DNA of 63,957 bases from Bacteroidota bacterium (lineage in GTDB: Bacteria; Bacteroidota; Bacteroidia; Chitinophagales; BACL12). The stretch covers positions 1-63,957 of the forward strand of contig JAKQVC010000114.1 in the NCBI GenBank assembly GCA_029571985.1. The letters run 5' to 3'. Positions 53,891 to 63,787 of the stretch are shown one piece after another (position 1 is the stretch's first letter; each line of letters opens with the position of its first letter). The notes beneath the pieces were generated by a model that saw only the letters and a program-made list of their open reading frames with translations, did not search any database and was not told where the DNA came from. The translations under genes were made by a program, and so were the position numbers.

Positions 53891-54442
53891 TTATTTAGCC
53901 GGAACCATTGCTGCAATAGCATCGCAGGTTTGCTTGCAAGTATCTTCCATACCAGCCAGCTGGGCGTTCATATCGGCAACTTTCGTTTTCCATTCGGTCA
54001 ACTTAGCATTCCAATTAGCCATTTCAGCGGCGATAGCTGCATCGTCCATATGCTCTTCCTGGCCTTTCTTTTTCCATGCCGAATATTCATCAGTTGCTTT
54101 AGCAAAATCAGTTTTTGCAGTTGCGAAGGATGTTTTGGCAGTTACTATTTGCTCATCAATTTTATTGCACATCATCATATTCATTTCAGCCATTGTTTTA
54201 GATTCAGCAGATAGTTTGCTGAGGTCGATTGAGCGTGTTTCTACCATCATTTTGGTCATGGCATCGGTTGAAGAGTTTAAAGTTGACTCCCATGCAGTCA
54301 TTTGATCGCCGAGTGCTTTCCAATCGGTTTCAAAAGTGGTCATCAATTGTTTTGTTTCTGCACTTGGTCCCTTTTTTTTGCTACAAGAAGAGAAACTTGC
54401 GACACTGGCAATAGCGAGTATCAGAATAAAACCTTTTTTCAT
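53891..54442 (-). CDS. Helical lipoprotein of unknown function
   Basis: The 183-residue protein has a lipobox (SVASFSSCSKKKG, lipidated Cys near 20). Otherwise it is nearly all helix with repeated Trp-containing amphipathic segments (FETDWKALGDQMTAWESTL, DEYSAWKKKGQEEHM, EMANWNAKLTEWKTKVADMN), probably a coiled coil. Three Cys residues lie in the last part (about 94, 171, 175). No family is recognised. It lies downstream of valS by 25 bp and ends with a strong terminator. The product is probably anchored in the outer membrane. Confidence 0.78.
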   Translation of the reverse strand: MKKGFILILAIASVASFSSCSKKKGPSAETKQLMTTFETDWKALGDQMTAWESTLNSSTDAMTKMMVETRSIDLSKLSAESKTMAEMNMMMCNKIDEQIVTAKTSFATAKTDFAKATDEYSAWKKKGQEEHMDDAAIAAEMANWNAKLTEWKTKVADMNAQLAGMEDTCKQTCDAIAAMVPAK

Positions 54443-54467
54443 GTTATGTAGATTAAATGTTAAATGA

Positions 54468-57074
54468 TTAACGCAGGTTGGCTAAGCTTTGTTCAAGCAT
54501 ACGTATTTTATCTTCGGCATCCGCCTTCTTTTTCCGTTCAACATCAACTACCTGTGCCGGAGCGCCGGATACGAATTTTTCGTTGCTCAGTTTTTTCTCT
54601 ACTGAAAGCAAAAATCCTTTTTGATAGTCAATTTGTTCCTGTAATTTCTTGCGTTCAGCATCCACATCAATATCGATATGCATTTTGGCAAAAAACTGCT
54701 GCTTACCTATCAAGAATGCTGAAGTATTCGTAACCTCACTATCCGTATGTGCGAATGTGCCCAGGTTAGCCATTTTAATTACAATGGATGTAAAAACGCC
54801 AAATGCTTCAACGGATCCATCTGTAAATACATCAACAGAAATTTTTGGACTCACGTTATTCTTGGCACGAACGTCGCGCACTTTTGTAATTAATTCCTTT
54901 GCAGTTTCGCCGATTTGTAAGATTTCCGTATTGGCCTGTTTCGGGGTTGGTATCTGGGTAATAATAATATCCGCACCAGCCTGGCGATCGCGCAATTGAT
55001 GCCAGATTTCTTCGGTGATAAATGGCATATACGGATGCAAGAGAATTAAACACTGTTCGAAGAAAGTGATGGTTCGTTCGTATGTGTTTCGGTCAATAGC
55101 TTTGCCGAATTCCGGTTTGATAAATTCCAGATACCAGCTGCAAAAATCATCCCAGATGAAATTATACAAATGCATTAAGGCATCACTGATTCTGAAACTA
55201 TCAAAATGTTGATTGATTGTAACAATCGTATTCTGCAATTTCGCATCAAACCAATCAATGGCAGCTGCGCGTTCCGTATCATGGCCTTCTTCTATCTGCC
55301 AGCCTTTGATAAGACGCAATACATTCCACAATTTATTATTAAAGTTGCGGCCTTGTTCGATGAGTTTATCGTCATAGATAATATCATTACCGGCAGGCGA
55401 ACACAACAAAATACCCATGCGGATGGCATCAGCGCCATATTGCGCAATGAGGTCGAGCGGATCAGGCGAGTTACCTAAACTCTTGCTCATTTTTCTGCGT
55501 TGTTTATCGCGCACAATACCGGTGAGATACACATCACTAAATGGTTTTTCATTGCGATATGCATATCCGGCGATAATCATACGTGCCACCCAAAAGAATA
55601 AAATTTCAGGCGCCGTTACAAGTACTTGTGTCGGGTAGTAATAGGAGATATCTGCATTTTTCGGATTTTCCATACCATTGAACACCGATATTGGCCATAA
55701 CCAACTCGAAGCCCAGGTATCCAATACATCTTCATCCTGATATAACCCTTCAGCAGAAATGCCTTTAGCCGCAAATGCTGCAATAGCATCGGCTTCCGTT
55801 TTCGCTACAACAAATTCACCTTGTGCATTATACCAGGCCGGTATCCGCTGCCCCCACCACAATTGCCGACTGATGCACCAGTCCTTTACATTTTCCATCC
55901 AATGCCGATATGTATTGATAAACTTATCGGGATGTAATTGAATATCGCCATTTAGTACATGCTCGAGTGCAGGTTTGCTTATTTCTTTCATGGCAATAAA
56001 CCACTGCATGCTAAGTCGCGGTTCAATCATGGCGTTAGTGCGCTCAGAGAAGCCAACAGAATTTTTCAGGTCCTCTATTTTTACCAGATAACCTTCCTCC
56101 TCGAGCATTGCTACCATTTTTTTGCGGGCAGCCATACGATCTTCTCCGATGAGGATTTCTGCTTTTTCATTTAGCGTACCATCATCGTTCATGATATCGA
56201 TTACCGGCAAATTATAACGCAAACCAATTTCATAATCGTTTGGATCATGAGCAGGTGTAATTTTTAATGCGCCGGTTCCGAAAGTCATATCCACATATGT
56301 ATCAGCAATTACCGGAATTTCCCGTTTGATGAGTGGAACAAGAACTGTTTTACCAATAAAGTCTTTATAGCGTTCATCATCAGGATGTACACAAATTGCA
56401 GTATCACCCAAAATGGTTTCTGGACGCGTAGTGGCAACCGTCAGGTAAACATTATCTCCCTTAACCTGATATTTTACATAATGCAGTCGCGATGTTACAT
56501 CCTGATAAATCACCTCCTCATTGCTTAAGGCAGTGCGAGCTTCAGGGTCCCAATTCACCATGCGTAATCCGCGATAGATATATCCTTTATTATAGAGATC
56601 AATGAATGTATCAATGACATCATCATAATACAGATCGTCCATTGTAAATCGGGTACGATCCCAATCGCAACTGCAGCCTAATTCTTTTAATTGCTGCAGA
56701 ATAATTCCGCCATATTTTTCTTTCCATTCCCAGGCATGTTTTAAAAAATCTTCACGACTGAGTGATGATTTTTTAATGCCTTGTTCACGCAACATTTTAA
56801 CCACCTTAGCTTCAGTGGCAATGGAGGCATGGTCGGTTCCCGGAACCCAGCAGGCATTTTTTCCCTGCATACGGGCGCGACGGATAAGCACATCCTGAAT
56901 CGTATTATTTAAAACGTGACCCATGTGCAACACACCTGTAACGTTTGGTGGAGGTATCACTATGGTGAAAGGCTCACGTTCGTCCGGGGTTGAATGAAAA
57001 TACCGTTTATCAAGCCAATGGGCATACCATTTCTTCTCTATCTCGGCCGGGTTATAGGTTTTGGAAATTTCCAT
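54468..57074 (-). CDS. valS: Valyl-tRNA synthetase
   Basis: The 868-residue class I synthetase has PPPNVTGVLHMGHVLNNTIQ (HIGH motif as HMGH), an editing domain with VATTRPETILGDTAICVHPD and ITPAHDPND, and KMSKSLGNSPDP (KMSKS) near 540-550. The C-terminal coiled arm is present (VERKKKADAEDKIRMLEQ). It charges tRNA-Val and hydrolyses mischarged Thr-tRNA. A CAAAATTA word (TAATTTTG on the minus strand) lies 9 bp before the start codon, a likely -7 box. It precedes the helical lipoprotein gene by 25 bp. Confidence 0.98.
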   Translation of the reverse strand: MEISKTYNPAEIEKKWYAHWLDKRYFHSTPDEREPFTIVIPPPNVTGVLHMGHVLNNTIQDVLIRRARMQGKNACWVPGTDHASIATEAKVVKMLREQGIKKSSLSREDFLKHAWEWKEKYGGIILQQLKELGCSCDWDRTRFTMDDLYYDDVIDTFIDLYNKGYIYRGLRMVNWDPEARTALSNEEVIYQDVTSRLHYVKYQVKGDNVYLTVATTRPETILGDTAICVHPDDERYKDFIGKTVLVPLIKREIPVIADTYVDMTFGTGALKITPAHDPNDYEIGLRYNLPVIDIMNDDGTLNEKAEILIGEDRMAARKKMVAMLEEEGYLVKIEDLKNSVGFSERTNAMIEPRLSMQWFIAMKEISKPALEHVLNGDIQLHPDKFINTYRHWMENVKDWCISRQLWWGQRIPAWYNAQGEFVVAKTEADAIAAFAAKGISAEGLYQDEDVLDTWASSWLWPISVFNGMENPKNADISYYYPTQVLVTAPEILFFWVARMIIAGYAYRNEKPFSDVYLTGIVRDKQRRKMSKSLGNSPDPLDLIAQYGADAIRMGILLCSPAGNDIIYDDKLIEQGRNFNNKLWNVLRLIKGWQIEEGHDTERAAAIDWFDAKLQNTIVTINQHFDSFRISDALMHLYNFIWDDFCSWYLEFIKPEFGKAIDRNTYERTITFFEQCLILLHPYMPFITEEIWHQLRDRQAGADIIITQIPTPKQANTEILQIGETAKELITKVRDVRAKNNVSPKISVDVFTDGSVEAFGVFTSIVIKMANLGTFAHTDSEVTNTSAFLIGKQQFFAKMHIDIDVDAERKKLQEQIDYQKGFLLSVEKKLSNEKFVSGAPAQVVDVERKKKADAEDKIRMLEQSLANLR

Positions 57075-57137
57075 ATCGGCTGCAAAATTACGAAATTGAC
57101 AGCAGGCAAACGCTTGTGTTTTTGCATCTTTGTAACT

Positions 57138-58373
57138 GTGAACAGGCTACCCCTTGTATTTTTTGGCATTTTACTGTTTGGTGCTGTGCAGGCGCAAACG
57201 GTATCAGATACCATCAGGTATCTCAGCTATAACAGTTTGAAATTTGACTATACCGGTGGTAGCAAGGAGGTGCATTTCCGAACTGTTTTATCCGCTTATA
57301 AGCCAGACCTGTTTGTGATGCAGGAATTAATGGATGCGAGTGGTGCTGACAGATTCAGAGACAGTGTTGCCGAATTGGTAAATCCTGATTACGCTATGGC
57401 TGAGTTTGTGGAGGGATATGATACCGATAATGGCATGTTTTACGATGCAACACAATTTACCTGCGTATCAAACACGCCCATTATTACCGAATTGCGCAAT
57501 ATCAGCCAGTTCCACATGCAGCACCTGGCCAGCGGCACGCATTTTTATGTGTATGTTGTTCATTTAAAGGCAAGTAGCGGAGGTGAAAATGAAGCGCAGC
57601 GAAAGCGTGAAGTTGACAGTTTGCGCGCATACACAGCTCTTTTGCCCGAAAATGCTTTTTATTGGGTTTCAGGAGATTTTAATATGTATGATGAAAATGA
57701 AGACGGGTATCTGGCTTTAATGGATGATGCAGAGCCGGGATATTTCGTTGACATTTTAGCCGATAGCCTGACAACAACCTGGAACAATGCGGCGAATGCG
57801 CGCTTTCATACCCAGAGCACACGACTTGATGCCTTTGGTGGTGGTTCAACCGGGGGTATGGATGACCGGTTTGATATGATATTATGCAGTCCATCCATTT
57901 TAACAGGTGATTCATTATATATCATTCCTGAAACCATGAAGCCGATAGGCAATGACGGGATGCGATATAATCAGACCATTAACGACCCGGTGAATGCAGC
58001 AGTCAGTGAAGAATTGGCAGATGCCCTATACTTTGCAAGCGACCATATTCCGATAACAGCATCTTTTGTGTTCCAATATGAAACGCCTGAAGACACCACT
58101 CAGGACACCACCCTGATTATTGCAGATGCGCATCTGTCGACCCTCAACTTGTATCCAAACCCTGCAACCTCTTATATAATCGTGCAAGCCCCGTTTTCCC
58201 CTGATAGCTGGGTGATAACGGATATGGCTGGGCATACCTGTGTACAATCACTCCAAAGCCCCTCTGCATCTACATTCAGGCTAACCTTACCTGACTACCT
58301 GCCGGCAGGATGCTACAGCCTGCAATGCCTGAACAACAAGCGGATAGCCTACGCGACGTTCATAAAAAAGTAA
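57138..58373 (+). CDS. Secreted endonuclease/exonuclease/phosphatase-fold protein with T9SS sorting domain
   Basis: From the GTG start the protein is 411 residues, with signal peptide VNRLPLVFFGILLFGAVQAQ. The body is an EEP-type fold (about 25-325): IRYLSYNSLKFDYTGGSKEV, PDLFVMQELMD (metal-binding Glu), VVHLKASSGGE, WVSGDFNMYDENE (catalytic DFN) and ASDHIPITASF (catalytic Asp-His pair). A T9SS sorting domain ends the chain (NLYPNPATSYIIVQAPF, LPDYLPAGCYSLQCLN). A longer frame starts at 56994 inside valS but would bury the signal peptide, so the GTG is preferred. A CATCTTTG box precedes it. It may be an extracellular nuclease. Confidence 0.85.
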   Translation: MNRLPLVFFGILLFGAVQAQTVSDTIRYLSYNSLKFDYTGGSKEVHFRTVLSAYKPDLFVMQELMDASGADRFRDSVAELVNPDYAMAEFVEGYDTDNGMFYDATQFTCVSNTPIITELRNISQFHMQHLASGTHFYVYVVHLKASSGGENEAQRKREVDSLRAYTALLPENAFYWVSGDFNMYDENEDGYLALMDDAEPGYFVDILADSLTTTWNNAANARFHTQSTRLDAFGGGSTGGMDDRFDMILCSPSILTGDSLYIIPETMKPIGNDGMRYNQTINDPVNAAVSEELADALYFASDHIPITASFVFQYETPEDTTQDTTLIIADAHLSTLNLYPNPATSYIIVQAPFSPDSWVITDMAGHTCVQSLQSPSASTFRLTLPDYLPAGCYSLQCLNNKRIAYATFIKK

Positions 58374-58406
58374 GGTTTTGGGGAGTTTCGGTTTATCTTT
58401 GCCCTC

Positions 58407-59609
58407 ATGCAAATGCTAAAAGTGGGCATTATCCGGGAGTCCAAATTTCCTCCTGATGCCCGAGTACCACTCACTCCTCTTCAAATTCAACATCTCCAGG
58501 AAAAATTTCCTGACCTTGATATTGCCATTCAACCGAGTTTAGGCCGTTGTTTTGCTGATTATGAATATGAAGAAGCCGGTGTTGTGCTGAAAGAAGATAT
58601 GCACGACCGTGATATATTATTTGGTGTTAAAGAGGTGCCTTATGATTTATTGATTCCGGATAAAACGTATTTGTTTTTTAGTCACACAATTAAAAAACAA
58701 CCCCACAATAAAAAGCTACTGCAAACACTCATGGCTAAAAACATTCGCATGATAGATTATGAGTGTTTAAAGGATGAGCATGGTATTCGCGTAATTGCTT
58801 TTGGCAGATGGGCCGGCATTATCGGTGCACACAATGCACTTTGGACCCTCGGCATGCGATTAGGTGAAACGCACCTGCGTCGTGCACGCGATTGTCGCGA
58901 TTATCATGAATTAAAATTTCAATATAAAGGACTTACTGTGCCTACAGTGAAAATTATTGTTACCGGAACCGGACGTGTGGGCAAAGGCGCAGTGGAATTT
59001 TTACATGAAATTGGCATCCGCGAAGTTGACAAGCAGGCTTTCATGCAGGATACTTTTCAGGAGGCTGTATTTTGTGTGTTAGATAGTGAAGATTTATATG
59101 TGCGCAGCGATGATGGCACTTATGTGAGGGAAGATTTCCACCAGCATCCGGAAGGATATCGCAGTGTTTTTAAACCCTACAGTGCACATTGCGATGTACT
59201 GATTAACTGTATCTTTTGGAATCCCGCTGCGCCGCGTTTGTTCGAAAAACCGGACATGGATGACCCGAGCTGGAAAATTAATGTGATTGCAGATGTAAGC
59301 TGCGATGTAAACGGAGGCATTCCCGCAACCATTCGCAGCACCACCATTAATGAGCCGGTATTTGGATATGATGTGCGCACTGATTCAGAAATAGCACCTT
59401 ATATCCCTGAATCTATTGATATCATGGCGATTGATAATTTGCCCAATGAATTACCGCGCTCTGCCAGTGAAGAATTCGGTAACTTGTTGACGGAGCATGT
59501 TTGGGATGAATTGTTGTCAGAAACATCACGCATGATCCATGAAGCCACTATTTGTAAAAATGGTGATTTGAATGCGCCATTTGAATATCTGCGTGATTAT
59601 GCTTCCTGA
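58407..59609 (+). CDS. Saccharopine dehydrogenase / alanine dehydrogenase-like NAD(P) enzyme
   Basis: The 400-residue protein has an N-terminal domain of the alanine dehydrogenase/PNT type (VGIIRESKFPPDARVPLTPL) and a Rossmann part with TVKIIVTGTGRVGKGAVEFL at about 180-200. A conserved-looking motif RWAGIIGAHNALWTLGMR is in the middle, and VIADVSCDVNGGIP occurs later. The order fits lysine-forming saccharopine dehydrogenase (Lys1) relatives, but in Bacteroidota many have unknown substrates. A TATCTTTG box lies at 58394-58401, 6 bp before the ATG, so the leader is almost absent. A second ATG two codons later is possible. Confidence 0.82.
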   Translation: MQMLKVGIIRESKFPPDARVPLTPLQIQHLQEKFPDLDIAIQPSLGRCFADYEYEEAGVVLKEDMHDRDILFGVKEVPYDLLIPDKTYLFFSHTIKKQPHNKKLLQTLMAKNIRMIDYECLKDEHGIRVIAFGRWAGIIGAHNALWTLGMRLGETHLRRARDCRDYHELKFQYKGLTVPTVKIIVTGTGRVGKGAVEFLHEIGIREVDKQAFMQDTFQEAVFCVLDSEDLYVRSDDGTYVREDFHQHPEGYRSVFKPYSAHCDVLINCIFWNPAAPRLFEKPDMDDPSWKINVIADVSCDVNGGIPATIRSTTINEPVFGYDVRTDSEIAPYIPESIDIMAIDNLPNELPRSASEEFGNLLTEHVWDELLSETSRMIHEATICKNGDLNAPFEYLRDYAS

Positions 59610-59679
59610 AAGGTGCGATGGTGTAGCAGATAGTGTTCGCAGCCGTTCTTAGATATGTATGCTGCAAATGTGCAGTCGA

Positions 59680-60282
59680 TTACATTCTGTCCTTGCGTTC
59701 GGCAATGATATCCGATAACAGGTTACGTGCACGAAACAATTGCGCTTTTACGGTGCCGAGGGGCATATTGAGTTTTTCGGCTATTTCTTCATAACTCAGT
59801 TCATCGAAATAACGCAGCTCAACCAAGGCTTTATACTTAGGATTGAGCTCATCTAAAATTGCCCGCAAAATCGTTGCGCGCTGATCGCGGATATATTTTT
59901 CTTCCGGATTGGGGTGTGTATTTCGAATGTTCGTAAATACCAGGCGCGTTGACTCATCATTATCATCATCAATACTCAGGGTTTTCAGCCTTTTTTTGCG
60001 AATATGGTCAATAGCGTTATTTACGGCAATTTTGAACAACCAGGTGCTGAAAGCAAAATCAGGGGTATATTTTTCAAGCTGTAAAAATGCTTTACTGAAT
60101 GCTTCAATCGTTAAATCATCTGCATCATCGCGATTGTGCACCATTTTTAAAATCATATAATTAATGGTTTCCCGATACTGCTCCATGAGGGAGGCATATG
60201 CCCGCTGATCGCCGCTTCTTGCACGTTCGACCAATTCAAGGTCGTTTTTAGCACGGTCAGAGAGGTTATCGTTTAATCCCAT
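59680..60282 (-). CDS. RNA polymerase sigma factor, ECF type
   Basis: The 200-residue protein has sigma region 2 (LMEQYRETINYMILKMVHN, DDADDLTIEAFSKAFLQLE) and region 4 (ALVELRYFDELSYEEIAEKL, MPLGTVKAQLFRARNLL). It is of ECF type with no obvious anti-sigma gene next door. Its start overlaps the glycosyltransferase stop by 10 bp, so the two are co-transcribed. A role in stress or envelope response is common for such factors, but the signal is unknown. Confidence 0.92.
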   Translation of the reverse strand: MGLNDNLSDRAKNDLELVERARSGDQRAYASLMEQYRETINYMILKMVHNRDDADDLTIEAFSKAFLQLEKYTPDFAFSTWLFKIAVNNAIDHIRKKRLKTLSIDDDNDESTRLVFTNIRNTHPNPEEKYIRDQRATILRAILDELNPKYKALVELRYFDELSYEEIAEKLNMPLGTVKAQLFRARNLLSDIIAERKDRM

Positions 60283-61397
60283 CGGTATTTTGATTTCACT
60301 AAGGCGGCTTTTGCAAATCGGAAATAATAGAACAACTGAAGGAAATCATACCATTCGATATATTTCACTAAATCAGGTTCTCCTAATTTACGCATAGAGG
60401 TGCCGTATATATAACGCTGCAAAACTATCCGCAATAACCATGCCCCTGCCACCACATACCACCATGGATGCAGCATAGCTACAACAGCTATAGACGAAAA
60501 CCAAAATAAAATATGCGAAATCGGCTGCAGGCCAAGCCAGATTTTATGCCGAAACCGATAAAAACGTGCGGTAGACAGGTGCCTGGTTTTTTGCTCACGC
60601 CAATCTTCCCAGGTTTCTTTGGGCTCACTTATAGTAAAGGCATCCGGATTAATCATGATACCGCTATTTCTACGGCGAGCTACTTTATTGATGAATAAAT
60701 CATCATCTCCACTCGGAATATCACGATGATCAAAAAAGCCGTTCGACTGAAAGAAGAGGTGTTTTTTGTAGGATAAATTTCTGCCTACACCCATGTATGG
60801 AATCCCCGCCAGAGCAAAGCTTAAATAATTAATAGCGCTATGAACAGTTTCGTATCGGATTCTGCGATTCAGGCTGCCATCCTGTTTTGCATAGGCGCCA
60901 TATCCTAAAACAATTTCTTTTCCAGGAGCATAGGCACGCATCATCTGCTTAAGCCACTGGTTCGATGCCGGATAGCAATCGGCATCCGTCAGCAAAACTG
61001 TTTCATAAGCAGCCGCCTTTAAACCTAAGGTGAGGGGGAATTTTTTTCCCGCCATCATCCGGTTACTGTTTTTTGTGCTGGTGCGTTTTAAACGCGGTTC
61101 TTTTTGCGCGAGAAAAAACAAATATTCTGTGGTGCCATCTTCTGAATTATCATCAACCACAATTACTTCAAAATTCGGATAATCCTGAGCCAGGATTTTG
61201 GGTAAATTGTTTTTGAGATTGGTATCTTCATTACGGGCACAAATGATGATACTTACCGGAGGCAATTCCTGCGTGCCGGCATCTTTTTCACGATATCTGG
61301 CCAATCGCAAATGAATAAATAACAGATAACTGATTTGCAAAAAGGCTGCTCCACAAAAAATGTAAAAAACAGTTGAGAGGATAATACTGTCGCTCAT
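60273..61397 (-). CDS. Family 2 glycosyltransferase, membrane-anchored
   Basis: The 374-residue protein has an N-terminal membrane segment (about 8-28), a GT-A nucleotide-sugar domain with PPVSIIICARNEDTNLKNNL, VVDDNSEDGTTEYL, LLTDADCYPAS (DxD) and SGDDDLFINKVARRRNSG, and two or three C-terminal membrane segments. An inverting transfer to a lipid or polysaccharide acceptor on the cytoplasmic face is expected. The ATG gives the standard start; an upstream TTG is in frame. A CAAAGGTA word (TACCTTTG on the minus strand) lies 13 bp upstream. It is in an operon with the sigma factor. Confidence 0.9.
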   Translation of the reverse strand: MSDSIILSTVFYIFCGAAFLQISYLLFIHLRLARYREKDAGTQELPPVSIIICARNEDTNLKNNLPKILAQDYPNFEVIVVDDNSEDGTTEYLFFLAQKEPRLKRTSTKNSNRMMAGKKFPLTLGLKAAAYETVLLTDADCYPASNQWLKQMMRAYAPGKEIVLGYGAYAKQDGSLNRRIRYETVHSAINYLSFALAGIPYMGVGRNLSYKKHLFFQSNGFFDHRDIPSGDDDLFINKVARRRNSGIMINPDAFTISEPKETWEDWREQKTRHLSTARFYRFRHKIWLGLQPISHILFWFSSIAVVAMLHPWWYVVAGAWLLRIVLQRYIYGTSMRKLGEPDLVKYIEWYDFLQLFYYFRFAKAALVKSKYRWD

Positions 61398-61502
61398 AGT
61401 CTGACGATGCAAAGGTAGAAGTTCAGACTTGCGAAACGCATTATGTCGCGAATAGCGGGTTTACATATGCACAAGCTTTCCACAATTACTGTAATTTTGC
61501 CC

Positions 61503-62633
61503 GTGTTTTTCCAATTACAAGCCAACGACCCTCAGTCAAAAGCCCGTGCCGGTGTGTTACATACCGGTCATGGCGAGATAGAAACACCCATATTTATGCC
61601 GGTTGGCACGATTGGAACGGTAAAAGGTGTGCATTTTCAGGAACTCTCCGTCGACATTCAGGCACAGATTATTTTAGGCAATACCTATCATTTATACCTG
61701 CGACCCGGTACTGACACCATTGAGATGGCCGGTGGATTGCATGCATTTAACAGCTGGAATAAACCCATGCTTACCGACAGCGGTGGGTTTCAGGTCCACT
61801 CACTTGCACAAATGCGGAAAATTAAAGAGGAGGGTGTAACCTTTCAATCGCATATTGATGGCAGTAAACATACGTTTACCCCGGAAAATGTGATTGATAT
61901 TCAGCGTAGTATCGGGGCAGATATCATTATGGCATTGGATGAATGTACCCCCTACCCCTGCGATTTGGGCTATGCAACAAAAAGTATGCATCTGACACAT
62001 CGCTGGTTAGACAGAGGTATTGCACATTTTCAGGCTACAGCTCCTAAATACGGTTATCCGCAATTTTTATTTCCTATCGTGCAGGGCAGTGTGTATCCTG
62101 AATTGCGCAAACAATCAGCCACCTATATCGCTGAAAAAAACATGGAAGGAAATGCCATCGGCGGATTGAGTGTTGGCGAACCTCATGAGGATATGTATGC
62201 TATGACTGCTTTAGTTTGTGATATACTGCCGACAGATAAACCACGTTATTTAATGGGCGTGGGCACTCCGGCGAACATATTGGAATGTATTGATTTGGGT
62301 ATTGATATGTTCGACTGTGTAATGCCTACCAGAAATGGCAGAAATGGTATGCTGTTTACTGCGGATGGCATTATCAATATCCGTAATAAAAAATGGGCGA
62401 CAGATTTCAGTCCTATTGATTCAAGTAGCACAGCTGCTGTAAGTCAACGGCATACGAAAGCCTATTTGCGTCATTTATTTGCCTCGGGCGAGCGTTTGGG
62501 GCCACAAATTGCCAGTATTCATAATTTGGCGTTTTATTTGCAGCTGGTAAAAGAAGCCAGGGCACAGATTATTCAAGGCACCTTTAAATCGTGGAAGACA
62601 TCCATGGTGAAAAGAGTAAGTGCGAGACTATAA
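61503..62633 (+). CDS. tgt: Queuine tRNA-ribosyltransferase
   Basis: The 376-residue enzyme exchanges guanine-34 in GUN-anticodon tRNAs for preQ1. Motifs: SKARAGVLHTGHGEIETPIF, FMPVGTIGTVKGVH, GNTYHLYLRPG, LTDSGGFQVHSL (catalytic Asp) and GGLSVGEPHEDM. The frame starts at 61443, but the extra 20 residues are hydrophobic and unlike the family. The GTG at 61503 gives exactly the usual length and follows a TAATTTTG box (61492-61499). The zinc site expected near the end (Cys-x-Cys-x2-Cys) is not visible in this branch. lptF-type gene follows after 3 bp. Confidence 0.93.
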   Translation: MFFQLQANDPQSKARAGVLHTGHGEIETPIFMPVGTIGTVKGVHFQELSVDIQAQIILGNTYHLYLRPGTDTIEMAGGLHAFNSWNKPMLTDSGGFQVHSLAQMRKIKEEGVTFQSHIDGSKHTFTPENVIDIQRSIGADIIMALDECTPYPCDLGYATKSMHLTHRWLDRGIAHFQATAPKYGYPQFLFPIVQGSVYPELRKQSATYIAEKNMEGNAIGGLSVGEPHEDMYAMTALVCDILPTDKPRYLMGVGTPANILECIDLGIDMFDCVMPTRNGRNGMLFTADGIINIRNKKWATDFSPIDSSSTAAVSQRHTKAYLRHLFASGERLGPQIASIHNLAFYLQLVKEARAQIIQGTFKSWKTSMVKRVSARL

Positions 62634-62636
62634 CAA

Positions 62637-63728
62637 ATGGGTAAACCAATTACATTGATTGACCGGTATGTGATAAAGAAATTTATCGCCTCTACTATTT
62701 TTGCCCACCTCATCATCATATCTATTGCTATTGTTATCGATTTATCGGAGAAGTCCGAGAAATTTGTTGAGCGCAATGCCCCTTCAGGAGAGGTCGTTCA
62801 GTATTATCTGGATTTTATTCCTTTTATCGGGTCGATTTTAGCGCCATTGTTAACTTTTCTTGCAGTAATCTTTTTTACATCCCGGCTTGCCTATAATAGT
62901 GAGATCATTGCCATGTTTAACAGCGGCATGCATTTCCGCCGCTTCCTAAGGCCTTATTTCATTTGTGGATTTGCTGCTGTGGGCTTGCTGCTGTATGCAA
63001 ATTATTATCTGGTGCCGGTTACGAATAAACGTAAACTGGCGTTTGAGGATAAATATATTCACGCACCTAAAAATTATGGGAATAATCTCCATTTGAAAAT
63101 TGATAAAAACACCATCGTTTCGTTGGAGCGGTTCAGGTTTAAAAATAATGAAGGCTATAACTTTTCTCTGGAGGTATTTTCCGGAGAAGGCGAAAACAGA
63201 ATATTGCAGAAAAAGATAAACGCCTCCAAGATTCAGTATCAGAATGATAATAAATGGCATATTGTAGATTATAAATCCTGGGAGATTAATGGCAAACGGG
63301 AAAAATACACCGAAGGCAAAGCGATGGATACGCTTTTAGATTTACAGCCAAAAGATTTTGATGCCGATATTCGCGTAAAGGATGTGCTGACCTATGATGA
63401 AATGCAGGACTATATCAAGGAGAAGGAGGATGAAGGCACCGGCGAGTTGGAGTATTTCCGTGTAGAGCAATACCGCAGGGCATCTTCAGCCTTATCGGCA
63501 TTGATTTTGGTTATCATGGGTGCTGCATTAGGCAGCAGAAAAATCAGAGGTGGTAACTGGTTCAATATTATCGCAGGTGTTGCCCTGAGTGCCTTGTATA
63601 TATTCTTCTTGCAGTTTACAACATCCTTTTCGATTAATTCGAGTCTGCATCCGGTGATTGGGACTAATATTCCGAATTTATTATTTGCCGGTATTGCTAT
63701 TTATTTAGTCCGCAGAGCATCGCGCTGA
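62637..63728 (+). CDS. LptF/LptG-type permease (YjgP/YjgQ family)
   Basis: The 363-residue inner-membrane protein has membrane segments near 15-35, 55-80, 100-122 and four-helix C-terminal block (about 275-360), with a periplasmic beta-jellyroll-like domain between (about 125-265; NTIVSLERFRFKNNEGYNFS). It should be a subunit of the Lpt machine that moves lipopolysaccharide to the outer membrane; whether it is F or G cannot be said. The gene follows tgt by 3 bp. The ATPase and LptC are not in view. Confidence 0.9.
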   Translation: MGKPITLIDRYVIKKFIASTIFAHLIIISIAIVIDLSEKSEKFVERNAPSGEVVQYYLDFIPFIGSILAPLLTFLAVIFFTSRLAYNSEIIAMFNSGMHFRRFLRPYFICGFAAVGLLLYANYYLVPVTNKRKLAFEDKYIHAPKNYGNNLHLKIDKNTIVSLERFRFKNNEGYNFSLEVFSGEGENRILQKKINASKIQYQNDNKWHIVDYKSWEINGKREKYTEGKAMDTLLDLQPKDFDADIRVKDVLTYDEMQDYIKEKEDEGTGELEYFRVEQYRRASSALSALILVIMGAALGSRKIRGGNWFNIIAGVALSALYIFFLQFTTSFSINSSLHPVIGTNIPNLLFAGIAIYLVRRASR

Positions 63729-63787
63729 TTTGCAGCATGCATTTCTCTACTGATACTTTACCACTCATACATTAGGAAATATGTGCC

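Noticed and set aside
42001-61500. Many single TAnnTTTG-like words before genes (for example at 42022, 44129, 57083, 61410)
   Set aside because: No -33 box at the right distance was found for these, so they are mentioned only within gene entries and not listed as promoters.
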